Below, in pieces: positions 30,171 to 36,995 of a DNA stretch of 36,995 bases; position 1 is the stretch's first letter, and each line of letters starts with the position of its first letter. The notes below the pieces were generated by a model. It saw only the letters and a list, made by a program, of their open reading frames with translations. It did not search any database and was not told the origin of the DNA. The position numbers were made by a program, and so were the translations under genes. The stretch covers positions 1 through 36,995 of the forward strand of contig JASHNR010000032.1 in the NCBI GenBank assembly GCA_030041535.1, given 5' to 3'. The DNA comes from Nitrosopumilaceae archaeon. GTDB lineage: Archaea; Thermoproteota; Nitrososphaeria; Nitrososphaerales; Nitrosopumilaceae.

Positions 30171-30560
30171 CTAGGAAAAATGTTTTTTAATATTTCCAAC
30201 TTCAATTTTTATCCATTCACAAAAGATTTGCCAAGTCATGTTATCGGTATCAGTCCACTGGAAAAATGTGAACATTATGCCAGTAGAATTCTCTGAAAAA
30301 GGGATGATCCTCAAATATGCTGGTGTCATATGTTGTTCAGTTGGTCCAGCATAGATGTCAATGAGGCCTGCCTTGAAATCGGTTTCAAACCGTATGAAGA
30401 CTTCTCCTATTGGCGTTACTGCTTTGTACTTGCCATCAACAACAGATATTTCTTTTACAAACTGCGTACTCCACTTTGGTAGGTTTTCAAGATTAGATAA
30501 GAATGCGAAAACTTTGTCTTTTGGTACCGACACAACACACGTTTCTGTAACAGAATTCAA
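30171..30560 (-). CDS. SRPBCC/START-like ligand-binding protein
   Basis: A 129-residue protein with the SRPBCC (polyketide cyclase/START-like) pattern. VSVPKDKVFAFLSNLENLPKWST is the first strand-helix pair with the W and P typical of the family, followed by alternating strands (FIRFETDFKAGLIDIYAG) and a long C-terminal helix (IFCEWIKIEVGNIKKH). These proteins bind hydrophobic ligands such as lipids or quinones, or act as cyclases or dehydratases. The ligand cannot be inferred. It is a single-gene unit on the minus strand, and a TTAAAG box lies about 30 nt before the ATG. Confidence 0.75.
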   Translation of the reverse strand: MNSVTETCVVSVPKDKVFAFLSNLENLPKWSTQFVKEISVVDGKYKAVTPIGEVFIRFETDFKAGLIDIYAGPTEQHMTPAYLRIIPFSENSTGIMFTFFQWTDTDNMTWQIFCEWIKIEVGNIKKHFS

Positions 30561-30683
30561 TATTGTTGGTTTTTGTAAGATTTACTTTAATGTTGTTTTT
30601 TGATTTATGATATGCCAGAAACATAGATGGTAATATAACGAGTAAAAATACCATAAGATGTTGACCAGATAAACATATTCATT

Positions 30684-30707
30684 CCAACTATTCCAAATTT
30701 TAGTTGG
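30684..30707. terminator. Inverted repeat just downstream of pus10
   Basis: CCAACTA (30684-30690) and TAGTTGG (30701-30707) are exact reverse complements with a 10-nt spacer, 8 nt past the pus10 stop. The minus-strand sequence after it is not T-rich, so it may be an RNA-stabilising hairpin or an operator rather than a classical terminator. The arms resemble the half-sites in the metal-transporter promoter. Confidence 0.35.
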
Positions 30708-30715
30708 TTAAATAT

Positions 30716-31954
30716 TCATTTTGTAATAATTATTTTGTGAAAATCAAACAACTTGCATTTGCAATTTGTTTCGAGTATACTAGATACGCTTGGTTCTACC
30801 TCTTGTCCTGCAACAAGTCTTTTCAGCGGTATTCCGCCGTCAGATTCCATCATAATCCTAAATGATTTTTCAGATTCTCTTTTGAATTTGATGTCATAGA
30901 TAATTTTCTTGTGCTTACGGCCCGAATTTTCATACAAAACTACAGGTTGTTCCTCTAGTCTTCTCAGCTCTTCCAGTGCATTAGATGCAATCTCATTTTC
31001 TGCATCTATCTCCATAACAACTCTTGTCCTAAACCTTACAGGATCTGAAGGGATTTTTGATATGGCATGTATCCTATGAATTGAAACTCCATCCAGGTTA
31101 ATCTTTTTTGGAAGAGAGACATTCCTCTTGTGTGGGTTTACCAGTTTTACAAAAAATGGCCTTCCATTGCCCATTACAAGGCTTGATTCATCCTCGCTTC
31201 CAATCCAGGTAATCTTTGCCTGTTGTGCACCAAACTTGTCAATCAGAAACTTGGCTATCTTTCCTTCAACGCTATTAAATTCTCGAATTCCGTGAAAATT
31301 ACAGACAAAACATCCTTTTCCTTCACACTGGTCACACGGTTTTTGTTTTTGTTGTAAACCCCTGATATTTTTTGTATATCGTGCTTGTAGTAGTACAGCT
31401 TTTGGTTTTATCTCATAGTATTCCTTTTTGAAATCAATTGTAAACACCACATCTGGGTTCTGATAGTCTACCTTGGATCTTGTCTTTCGTGAGAACGATT
31501 TTCCCATCTCTCGGGTTACGTCGCTTTTGATGCTAGGTATTCCACGAAGCTTAAACTTGGAGCGAATTGAGTCATCTCGATCATGAATTGATGGTTGCAA
31601 TATTGCACCAATTAGAAACGTGGAAAACTGATATTCTTTTGCCATATCAAGTATTTTTTTCAGATGTAGATCAAGATTTGACATCATGATTTTGCAAATG
31701 TAGCATGTTTTTGTTGGCCTCTGCTTTAACATGCTTCTAATCTTATTTCCAAGCCTCTTGTGTGATACTACCCCCAGCTTTTCTGCAAACATCCTGCCAA
31801 GACAGTGATCACACAGAGGATGTTCTTTCAGTATTCCCTTGGTGCTCTCGATAACGGTGGCTAGTTTTTTCTTGTCCACTAGATTATCGTAAATGTGGCA
31901 TGTATTATTCCTAATCAGAAAAACAGGTGTTATGTCATTCTTGTCTAGCCTCAT
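30716..31954 (-). CDS. pus10: tRNA pseudouridine synthase Pus10
   Basis: A 412-residue archaeal Pus10, which makes pseudouridine 54 and, in many archaea, 55 in the tRNA T-loop. The N-terminal region has CDHCLGRMF and CYIC (four Cys zinc site) before a THUMP-type segment. CDQCEGKGCFVC is a second Cys group. The catalytic Asp lies in GSEDESSLVMGNGRPFFVK. Lys/Arg-rich strands follow to the end. The length is typical. It is the last gene of a minus-strand row with the J-domain/ferredoxin protein (47-nt gap), the winged-helix protein and the metal transporter. Confidence 0.93.
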   Translation of the reverse strand: MRLDKNDITPVFLIRNNTCHIYDNLVDKKKLATVIESTKGILKEHPLCDHCLGRMFAEKLGVVSHKRLGNKIRSMLKQRPTKTCYICKIMMSNLDLHLKKILDMAKEYQFSTFLIGAILQPSIHDRDDSIRSKFKLRGIPSIKSDVTREMGKSFSRKTRSKVDYQNPDVVFTIDFKKEYYEIKPKAVLLQARYTKNIRGLQQKQKPCDQCEGKGCFVCNFHGIREFNSVEGKIAKFLIDKFGAQQAKITWIGSEDESSLVMGNGRPFFVKLVNPHKRNVSLPKKINLDGVSIHRIHAISKIPSDPVRFRTRVVMEIDAENEIASNALEELRRLEEQPVVLYENSGRKHKKIIYDIKFKRESEKSFRIMMESDGGIPLKRLVAGQEVEPSVSSILETNCKCKLFDFHKIIITK

Positions 31955-32001
31955 AACACTCCTAAAGACTGGCCACAGGACGTACGCGTGGTCTTATTTT
32001 T

Positions 32002-32682
32002 CTAGTAAGGATATAGTCTTTGTTGTGTTTCTTTGTGAGTAACGCTGATTGCTTTTGTAGGACATGTATGAGCTGCGTCAAGAATTTTCTCTGATTTTGC
32101 ACCCTCCTCGTTTATGACTTTGGATTTTGGATTAACATGTACATTTTTTTCCACATGAAATACTTTGGGAGCGATGGTCTCACAGCTACAACAGGCTATG
32201 CATCTTTCTGGGTCCACTCTTACTGAAATCGGTATTTCTTGTTCTACTTGGATAGGTTCAGCATCTGGCTTTACCTCTGCCTTTACTCTTTCATAGTAAT
32301 CCCAAAATGTATCTTCGTATTGTTTCCAAAAGTCCTGATAGGCATTTTCTGCATAATTGGTATACCTAGTCCAGTCTTCTTGAGGAGTCTTGTCAGAGTC
32401 TTTTGCACCCCATGAGCGTCTTTTTGAGCCAAAGTCATATTTCTTGTTTGAATTTTTGTCTTCATATTTTTCGTGATTTGAATTTGTACCGATGTTTTTC
32501 TTGTAATCAGTTCGAAGTGTCTGGTAGGCTTCGGATATAATCTTAAATTTCATTCCATTCTGATCGGTACTATTCTTGTCTGGATGATGTTTTAGTACCA
32601 ATTTTCGATATGCGGCCTTTACCTCTTTCATTGAGGAACCATCTTTTACTCCTAAGACCTGGTAGCATTGGTAATTATTCAA
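32002..32682 (-). CDS. J-domain protein fused to 4Fe-4S ferredoxin
   Basis: A 226-residue fusion. Residues 1 to about 62 are a J domain with the Hsp70-activating HPD at 33-35 (LKHHPDKN). A charged, aromatic-rich linker (about 65-150) follows. Residues about 150-215 are a single-cluster ferredoxin: Cys161, Cys164 and Cys167 (CIACCSC), with the fourth ligand at Cys207 (HTCPTKAI). There is no Gly/Phe or DnaJ zinc-finger region. The protein could recruit DnaK to an Fe-S or redox process; such fusions occur in related archaea, but their role is not settled. It is 43 nt downstream of the winged-helix gene on the same strand. Confidence 0.9.
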   Translation of the reverse strand: MNNYQCYQVLGVKDGSSMKEVKAAYRKLVLKHHPDKNSTDQNGMKFKIISEAYQTLRTDYKKNIGTNSNHEKYEDKNSNKKYDFGSKRRSWGAKDSDKTPQEDWTRYTNYAENAYQDFWKQYEDTFWDYYERVKAEVKPDAEPIQVEQEIPISVRVDPERCIACCSCETIAPKVFHVEKNVHVNPKSKVINEEGAKSEKILDAAHTCPTKAISVTHKETQQRLYPY

Positions 32683-32725
32683 TATCTATTGTCAGTTAAA
32701 CTGTTTTAAATGCTTTTTACAGCAA

Positions 32726-33379
32726 TCAGGAGTGTTTTTCATGGTTTGATATGGTTTCTAGGGCTGCCCTTTTTGCAGCCAAGTCAGCAATTTTTTTATT
32801 TTCCGCACTTGCTATTATTACAACGTCTCCATTTTCAGGCTGTAACTTTTCAACTAGTGCAAAAGTTAGTTTTTGATCCTTAATTGGCATGTCATAACTT
32901 TTGTCAGATGTGAAGAGTTTGTCGTCTCGAAATACAAGCGTGGTTGCTCCAAGTGCACCTATCTTTATTGCAGCATCCCTCTGTTCAATACCGCTTCCCA
33001 CATCTTTTGCCAGTCCCTTGACAAGTATTGCGTGGTTGAACTTGCCAAGTGTGATTGAGCATTCTTTGATATCATTTTCTGCAGGCATGGCTTCATTTAG
33101 TTTTGAAAATAAGGACCTTCCTTTGTTTGTCAGCGTCATACCAGCTTTTGACGTAGTAATGAGTTCATTCATCTTTAGATGTTTCACAAGAGTCTTGATG
33201 GAACCCTCTCCAAGACCTACTTCTTCTATTAAAATGGCTCTGCTTGCTCGCATATTCACGTGTACTACCTGAAGTACTTTGAAGATGTGTGCAGGCTCAA
33301 AGGATAGTACCCTACTTGGGTAATATCGCTGTGCTACTTTACCAAGTAGCTTGACGACATTGTGCATCTGGGGTTCCAT
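32726..33379 (-). CDS. Winged-helix protein (DUF4443-like), candidate regulator
   Basis: A 217-residue protein. Residues about 25-95 look like a winged helix: a helix pair with GLGEGSIKTLVKHLKMNELITTSKAGMTLTNKGRSLF, where the last part is the wing. The C-terminal half (about 110-210) alternates strands and helices (ILVKGLAKDVGSGIEQRDAAIKIGALGATTLVFRDDKLF). This resembles the archaeal DUF4443 domain; the name is tentative. The gene begins 22 nt after the NiCoT metal transporter on the same strand, so it is a candidate metal-responsive regulator of the operator at 34322-34383. That role is inference. No His/Cys metal site is obvious. Confidence 0.7.
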   Translation of the reverse strand: MEPQMHNVVKLLGKVAQRYYPSRVLSFEPAHIFKVLQVVHVNMRASRAILIEEVGLGEGSIKTLVKHLKMNELITTSKAGMTLTNKGRSLFSKLNEAMPAENDIKECSITLGKFNHAILVKGLAKDVGSGIEQRDAAIKIGALGATTLVFRDDKLFTSDKSYDMPIKDQKLTFALVEKLQPENGDVVIIASAENKKIADLAAKRAALETISNHEKHS

Positions 33380-33401
33380 GGTGAATGGTTTTTATTTAAT
33401 G

Positions 33402-34292
33402 TTAATGCTGGTGGTCATGGCCCTGATGATCATCGTCATGGGAATGGTCGTGGTCATGGTGATGGTCATGGTCATGTGTTGGTGGTAATGGTTCTTTTTT
33501 TCTGTTTCTTATAGCGTATGCGTAGGTAAATGTAATTGCTAGTACAGATCCTGCCAAAGCAAATCCAAGCCAATCTGGGAATATGGTTAAGGGGGTAAGA
33601 GTCTCTATGACCGAGTCGGCGCAGACTATTAGGGCGACTGCACTTAGTGCATATGACAGGGATTTCATGCCGCCGGTACCTAGTATTCTGATCATTGCGG
33701 CTCGGAACCCCCAGCTGTCCACTGTATCCATGCATACCATGCCAACTGTAAATATTCCTACCATCACTAGTGCTGCTTCGATTCCTTCTGTAGCTGATGC
33801 AGTTGCCGCCATACCTAAGGCGGCCAATTGGGTTGCGGTGTCAAACCCGAGGCCAAAGATAATGCCTACCATATAAGATGAGCGTATCATGCCAGCGTTC
33901 TTGAGTCTGGGCAACAACTTGGTAAGTAGTATGGCTGCAGATGTCTTACCATATTTTCTCATTGCATAGAAGTTAGTTATGCCAATAACTGCTAGTGCTG
34001 CAGCGCCGAGTAATCCTGTTGATATTGAAAACATTCCGCCTTGATCGATTAGATTTGCAGCTACATACACCATGAGAAGTAACTCTGCAAGAACTGATGT
34101 CATGTGACCCAGACTAAATCCGGTGCCAACAAATCTTGTGCTTTTTACCGCATTATGGTATCTAATGAGATTGTCTATTGCAGTGATATGGTCAACATCA
34201 AATGCATGACGTAATCCCAAGGCAAGAAGGGACACTCCCGTTGCTGACCATATTAAGGTACTAACATCCATGTTCTGACCTCCCTGCATCAT
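33402..34292 (-). CDS. Nickel/cobalt transporter, NiCoT family, with His-rich tail
   Basis: A 296-residue polytopic membrane protein. The NiCoT signature HX4DH is HAFDVDHI at His29, Asp34 and His35 in the first conserved helix. SLGHMTSV and FGLGFDTATQLA are the next family motifs. About eight hydrophobic segments are visible. The C-terminal 25 residues are almost entirely His and Asp, a metal-binding tail after the last helix. It imports Ni2+ or Co2+, cofactors of urease and of cobalamin. The ATG at 34292 or, less likely, an internal ATG at 34271 is the start. It leads a minus-strand row with a winged-helix gene. The promoter carries nested inverted repeats (34322-34383). Confidence 0.93.
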   Translation of the reverse strand: MMQGGQNMDVSTLIWSATGVSLLALGLRHAFDVDHITAIDNLIRYHNAVKSTRFVGTGFSLGHMTSVLAELLLMVYVAANLIDQGGMFSISTGLLGAAALAVIGITNFYAMRKYGKTSAAILLTKLLPRLKNAGMIRSSYMVGIIFGLGFDTATQLAALGMAATASATEGIEAALVMVGIFTVGMVCMDTVDSWGFRAAMIRILGTGGMKSLSYALSAVALIVCADSVIETLTPLTIFPDWLGFALAGSVLAITFTYAYAIRNRKKEPLPPTHDHDHHHDHDHSHDDDHQGHDHQH

Positions 34293-34321
34293 GTTGAATG
34301 TAAACCACGAAATTCACGATC

Positions 34322-34383
34322 CATTGTGTCATTCCAACATTATTTAAACTGTTGGATAGTTTATCCAACAAAAAATCACAATG
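34322..34383. promoter_or_regulatory. Nested operator in the NiCoT promoter
   Basis: Three layers are visible. The outer arms CATTGTG (34322-34328) and CACAATG (34377-34383) are exact inverted repeats. CCAACA (34334-34339) faces TGTTGG (34350-34355). GTTGGATA (34351-34358) and TATCCAAC (34362-34369) form a perfect 8-bp dyad with loop GTT. The half-sites alternate at about 15-16 nt spacing. A TTTAAA box (34344-34349), plausible TATA for NiCoT on the minus strand, lies inside the first dyad. This suggests metal-dependent repression. Confidence 0.65.
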
Positions 34384-34464
34384 TAATGATTGTCTGATAA
34401 AAGTTACAAAATATTGGAAACCAAAAACCTCTGGTTTAATATTGCTGATTGTTAAACGCGGTTT

Positions 34465-35064
34465 GTGTTTGAACTAATTGTATTTTTCACTTCATTCAAG
34501 TTTATTTTTGTTGAAGGTGGGGAGCAAGTATTAGTAGGTATAGGTACAGCAAATAGAATCGGATTACGAAAAACTCTGAAAATTACAGCATTTGGGTTTT
34601 CAGTTGGAATGATTCTGTATTTTGTTTTTCTAAAATATGCAGGTTTTGTTCCTACTAATATTCTTGAAGTTGCTCTTGGTATTGGATTATTATTCTTCAG
34701 TAGCTTGATGTTTAAGGAATTTTTTGAGAATGAACACGAAGAAGATACCAAAGAATACAAGGTAACCTATTTTTACATTGTAATGGTTGAAGCAATAGAA
34801 AATTCTGTTGCATTGGCTACATTCAGTTTGATACAGTTAGAAAGTGCATTGATAGGGTTTGCTGTTGCTATTGGTTTTATTATTGGTTTATTGTGGCTAG
34901 GAATTGTCAAGAAAGTACCATTGAGAATAACAAGATTAGTAGCTGGAATACTTCTTACAAGTACGGCAATACCACTCATTCTTTACGGTCTTGGTGTTTT
35001 TACACCAGATTTTATTCACTGGCTTATACCACCACTAACGCCGCCCCACGGTCTTTTACAGTGA
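34465..35064 (+). CDS. Two-repeat membrane protein, possible metal ion exchanger
   Basis: A 199-residue membrane protein with about six transmembrane segments in two similar halves. The first half has FVEGGEQVLVGIGTANRIG and the second MVEAIENSVALATFSLI: each puts an acidic E-x-x-E pair in a helix, as expected from an internal duplication. This is reminiscent of UPF0016/GDT1 cation exchangers and of the uncharacterised COG4280 proteins; neither assignment is certain. It starts with GTG, with a TTTAATATT box (34435-34443) about 26 nt upstream. It is divergent from the Ni/Co transporter across a 172-bp gap that contains the operator. Confidence 0.75.
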   Translation: MFELIVFFTSFKFIFVEGGEQVLVGIGTANRIGLRKTLKITAFGFSVGMILYFVFLKYAGFVPTNILEVALGIGLLFFSSLMFKEFFENEHEEDTKEYKVTYFYIVMVEAIENSVALATFSLIQLESALIGFAVAIGFIIGLLWLGIVKKVPLRITRLVAGILLTSTAIPLILYGLGVFTPDFIHWLIPPLTPPHGLLQ

Positions 35065-35092
35065 GAAAAACGACGTAGACTTACAGAACCAA

Positions 35093-36151
35093 TTAAGCTC
35101 TTGCTTTTACTGTCTGAGCAAATAATCTGTTGAAGCGTTTTTCTGTTCTTTGTTTCCAGTTTGCTGCATGATATGCATACCCTGCAACAAGTGGAAACGT
35201 GATGGTAGCTTCTCCAAATACCATTTGCTCGTAGGTGGTGTCTACCTTTCCCCAGCTGCTCGCTTCTTTTAGCGTAGAGCCTGACAGTGCACCATCTCTT
35301 TCATCAGCTACTGTGAGCTGAACTGCATACTTGTGCATTGGAACATCAAATCCTAAAACTTCAGCAGATACTACAATGTCTTGTGTAAAGTTTTTTGGTA
35401 CGCCTCCACCAATCATCAAGATTCCAGTTTCCTTGTTTGCAAGTTTTACCTGGGTTAGCTCAAGAAAGTCTCTTGCAGAATCTATTGAGACAGAACTTTG
35501 TTTGTTGTGATGTTGGTGAAGAACAAGACCAAAGCCAGCACTACAATCAGAAAATGCCGGAATAAATATCGGTACATCTTTTTTGTAGGCAGAAAGCACT
35601 ATGGAATCAGATGGCTTTGCATGGACTTTATCATCAAGGTATCTTCCCATCTCAACCATGAATTCGCGCGACGAATAGGGCCTGTGTTGCAGAGAATTTG
35701 CAATCTCTGTTACTGTGTTATCACATATACGCAATTCGTCTTCGTCGATGAATGTATCATATATTCTATCAATGTGCAGATCGCGTAGAATTGCATCATC
35801 GATGAACTGTGTTCCTACATAATGTTTGAAACCAAGCCCCTCAAAAAAGTCCTGGTCTACCATGTTAGCGCCAGTTGATACTATAGCATCAACCATGTTA
35901 TGCGATATCATATCAACAATTACTTTTTTTAGCCCAGCACTAATGAGTGAGCCTGCAAGGCATAGAATTACCGCACAGTCCTTGTCTGCAAGCATCTTGT
36001 CATAAATTGTACAAGCGCGATTAAGGTTTCGTGCTTGAAATGCCATATTCTTCATTTCATCTATGAATGGCCTTGGATCATGTTTTGTAATGTCAATATG
36101 GTTAATGGTTTCTTTGAGAAGATCTTTTTTGGAAAAATTTGAGCTAGTCAT
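35093..36151 (-). CDS. dys: Deoxyhypusine synthase
   Basis: A 352-residue deoxyhypusine synthase, which transfers the aminobutyl group of spermidine to a lysine of initiation factor aIF5A. The family pattern is visible: ILCLAGSLISAGLKKVIVDMI, VSTGANMVDQDF, FIPAFSDCSAGFGLV, GGGVPKNFTQD, and SSWGKVDTTYEQ with the catalytic lysine (Lys302). Homospermidine synthase is a related alternative. The ATG overlaps the stop of the upstream ornithine-cyclodeaminase-like gene by 4 nt, so the two are translationally coupled. A convergent membrane-protein gene ends 28 nt beyond its stop. Confidence 0.94.
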   Translation of the reverse strand: MTSSNFSKKDLLKETINHIDITKHDPRPFIDEMKNMAFQARNLNRACTIYDKMLADKDCAVILCLAGSLISAGLKKVIVDMISHNMVDAIVSTGANMVDQDFFEGLGFKHYVGTQFIDDAILRDLHIDRIYDTFIDEDELRICDNTVTEIANSLQHRPYSSREFMVEMGRYLDDKVHAKPSDSIVLSAYKKDVPIFIPAFSDCSAGFGLVLHQHHNKQSSVSIDSARDFLELTQVKLANKETGILMIGGGVPKNFTQDIVVSAEVLGFDVPMHKYAVQLTVADERDGALSGSTLKEASSWGKVDTTYEQMVFGEATITFPLVAGYAYHAANWKQRTEKRFNRLFAQTVKARA

Positions 36152-36995
36152 TGTATTTCTGTAAAGTATGACTCGTACAGGTTTTTTATAAATTTAGGTC
36201 TTGACGCTATATTGACCCGTTTTCCTACCTTTTCTCGTACTGCAAGATCGTAGACCATCTTGTATGTGACAAGATCCTCCATTGCAAACCCAACAGAGTC
36301 AAAGATCGTAATGTCAGCGTCATCTCTTTGGATCTGGTTGGATACGACATGAGCCAGATCAGAATAGATCTTGTCCTTTCCAACCTGTTGTGCCTCACCC
36401 TCGTATACTGCCTGATCCTTAAAATCAACTACAAGTTTGGCTCTTTCTATGAGCGATTTTTCAAGCTCTACCTTGTTTGGAGAATCTCCTCCTACCGCGT
36501 TTATGTGAGTGCCAGTTTTGACCCACTTGTTGTATATCACTGGTGGCGTATTTTTTTCCTTACATGTCACAGTTACCACAATATCTGATTCCCTCGTGGT
36601 AACCTCTTCGTCTGCAAGTATAACAGGCGTTCCAAATATCTTTTCTACTGTTTTTTTAAATGAATGGCTTGCCTCAATGTCAATGTTATATGCATATACC
36701 TTTTTGATATCCCTTACAAGAGATATCGCATGAAGTTGTGGGATAGATTGTGCGCCGTTGCCAATAATGCCAATTATGTCACTGTCATTTCTTGCAAGAT
36801 GTTTTGTTGCAATGGCAGATGCAGTTCCAGTTCTTAATGCAGTAAGAATAGTAGACTCGGTTAACATTAAAGGAAATCCTGTCTTTCCTTCAACTAGTAC
36901 ACCACATGCAATTATTGTAGGCAGATTGTATGTTAGTGGATTTTGCAGATGTGTGTTTACTATCTTACATGCGAAATAACTTTCGTCCTTTGCAG
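36148..36995 (-). CDS. Ornithine cyclodeaminase/mu-crystallin family protein, 5' end cut by window edge
   Basis: At least 282 residues are present; the reading frame stays open to the right edge (translated beginning AKDESYFACKIVNT), so the N-terminus is missing. The NAD-binding core is IGIIGNGAQSIPQLHA. TGTHINAVGGDSPNKVEL and VFDSVGFAMEDL-like (FDSVGFAMEDLVTYKM) are family motifs. Members include ornithine cyclodeaminase, archaeal alanine dehydrogenase and imine reductases; the sequence alone does not choose. Coupling to deoxyhypusine synthase by a 4-nt overlap hints at ornithine or polyamine chemistry, which is inference. Confidence 0.88.
   Translation of the reverse strand, partial: AKDESYFACKIVNTHLQNPLTYNLPTIIACGVLVEGKTGFPLMLTESTILTALRTGTASAIATKHLARNDSDIIGIIGNGAQSIPQLHAISLVRDIKKVYAYNIDIEASHSFKKTVEKIFGTPVILADEEVTTRESDIVVTVTCKEKNTPPVIYNKWVKTGTHINAVGGDSPNKVELEKSLIERAKLVVDFKDQAVYEGEAQQVGKDKIYSDLAHVVSNQIQRDDADITIFDSVGFAMEDLVTYKMVYDLAVREKVGKRVNIASRPKFIKNLYESYFTEIQ

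Noticed and set aside
33472-33735. Minus-strand 87-codon frame inside the transporter gene
   Set aside because: It is a shadow of the NiCoT frame. The transporter has complete family motifs.
1-36995. tRNA genes, CRISPR arrays, insertion sequences
   Set aside because: I looked for T-loop motifs, spaced direct repeats and transposase signatures and found none.

Overview
The window looks like chromosomal DNA of an ammonia-oxidising-type archaeon (Thaumarchaeota/Nitrososphaeria, probably Nitrosopumilales). The evidence is archaeal S24e and S27ae, Alba, Pus10, deoxyhypusine synthase, archaeal-type shikimate enzymes (ADH synthase, DHQ synthase II, GHMP shikimate kinase), a ThiD-ThiN fusion, futalosine-type MqnC, AT-rich gaps, and many genes with a TATA-like box about 25-30 nt before the start codon. 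That last pattern implies leaderless mRNAs, often starting with TTG or GTG. I see no rRNA, tRNA, CRISPR array or insertion sequence.

Layout. 1-1019: a truncated coiled-coil/proline-rich gene and two small Cys-rich proteins. 1128-3685: convergent UbiD-family decarboxylase and MqnC, both plausibly for menaquinone. 4339-18501: all enzymes from ADH synthase to chorismate and on to tyrosine, in four blocks (aroA'-aroB'; aroD; aroE-aroK-aroA; aroC-CM/aminotransferase-tyrA-Nudix). Unrelated genes lie between the blocks. The largest interruption (6170-9115) has a 536-bp non-coding stretch with a candidate structured RNA, an unlisted 56-aa C2H2 zinc-finger gene, an orphan beta-class DNA methyltransferase with a tiny partner, Alba, and a repeat-bearing secreted protein.

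18484-21178: divergent thiC and thiDN, which may share one symmetric TATA element. 21227-23853: a sugar nucleotidyltransferase, a eukaryote-like GNA1 acetyltransferase, a membrane protein and a GalT-like enzyme with an altered active-site triad. 23995-25611: a small unnamed family, a hemerythrin-domain protein and an FKBP isomerase. 25768-28902: phosphoglycerate mutase, a DUF309-like protein, S24e-S27ae and an HExxH protein. 29016-30560: small genes, including an unlisted 50-aa basic protein, and a second member of the family seen at 23995.

30716-34292: a minus-strand run of NiCoT metal transporter, winged-helix protein, J-domain/ferredoxin fusion and Pus10. It is preceded by an elaborate nested operator that also faces a divergent membrane protein. 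35093-36995: deoxyhypusine synthase, translationally coupled to an ornithine-cyclodeaminase-family gene cut by the window edge.

Main functional theme: aromatic amino-acid, thiamine, quinone and sugar-nucleotide synthesis, plus metal homeostasis. The most interesting uncharacterised items are the candidate RNA at 6320, the metal-transport operator at 34322-34383, the paralogous small family at 23995 and 29636, and the GNA1-like gene. All functional statements rest on reading motifs by eye; no database search was run.
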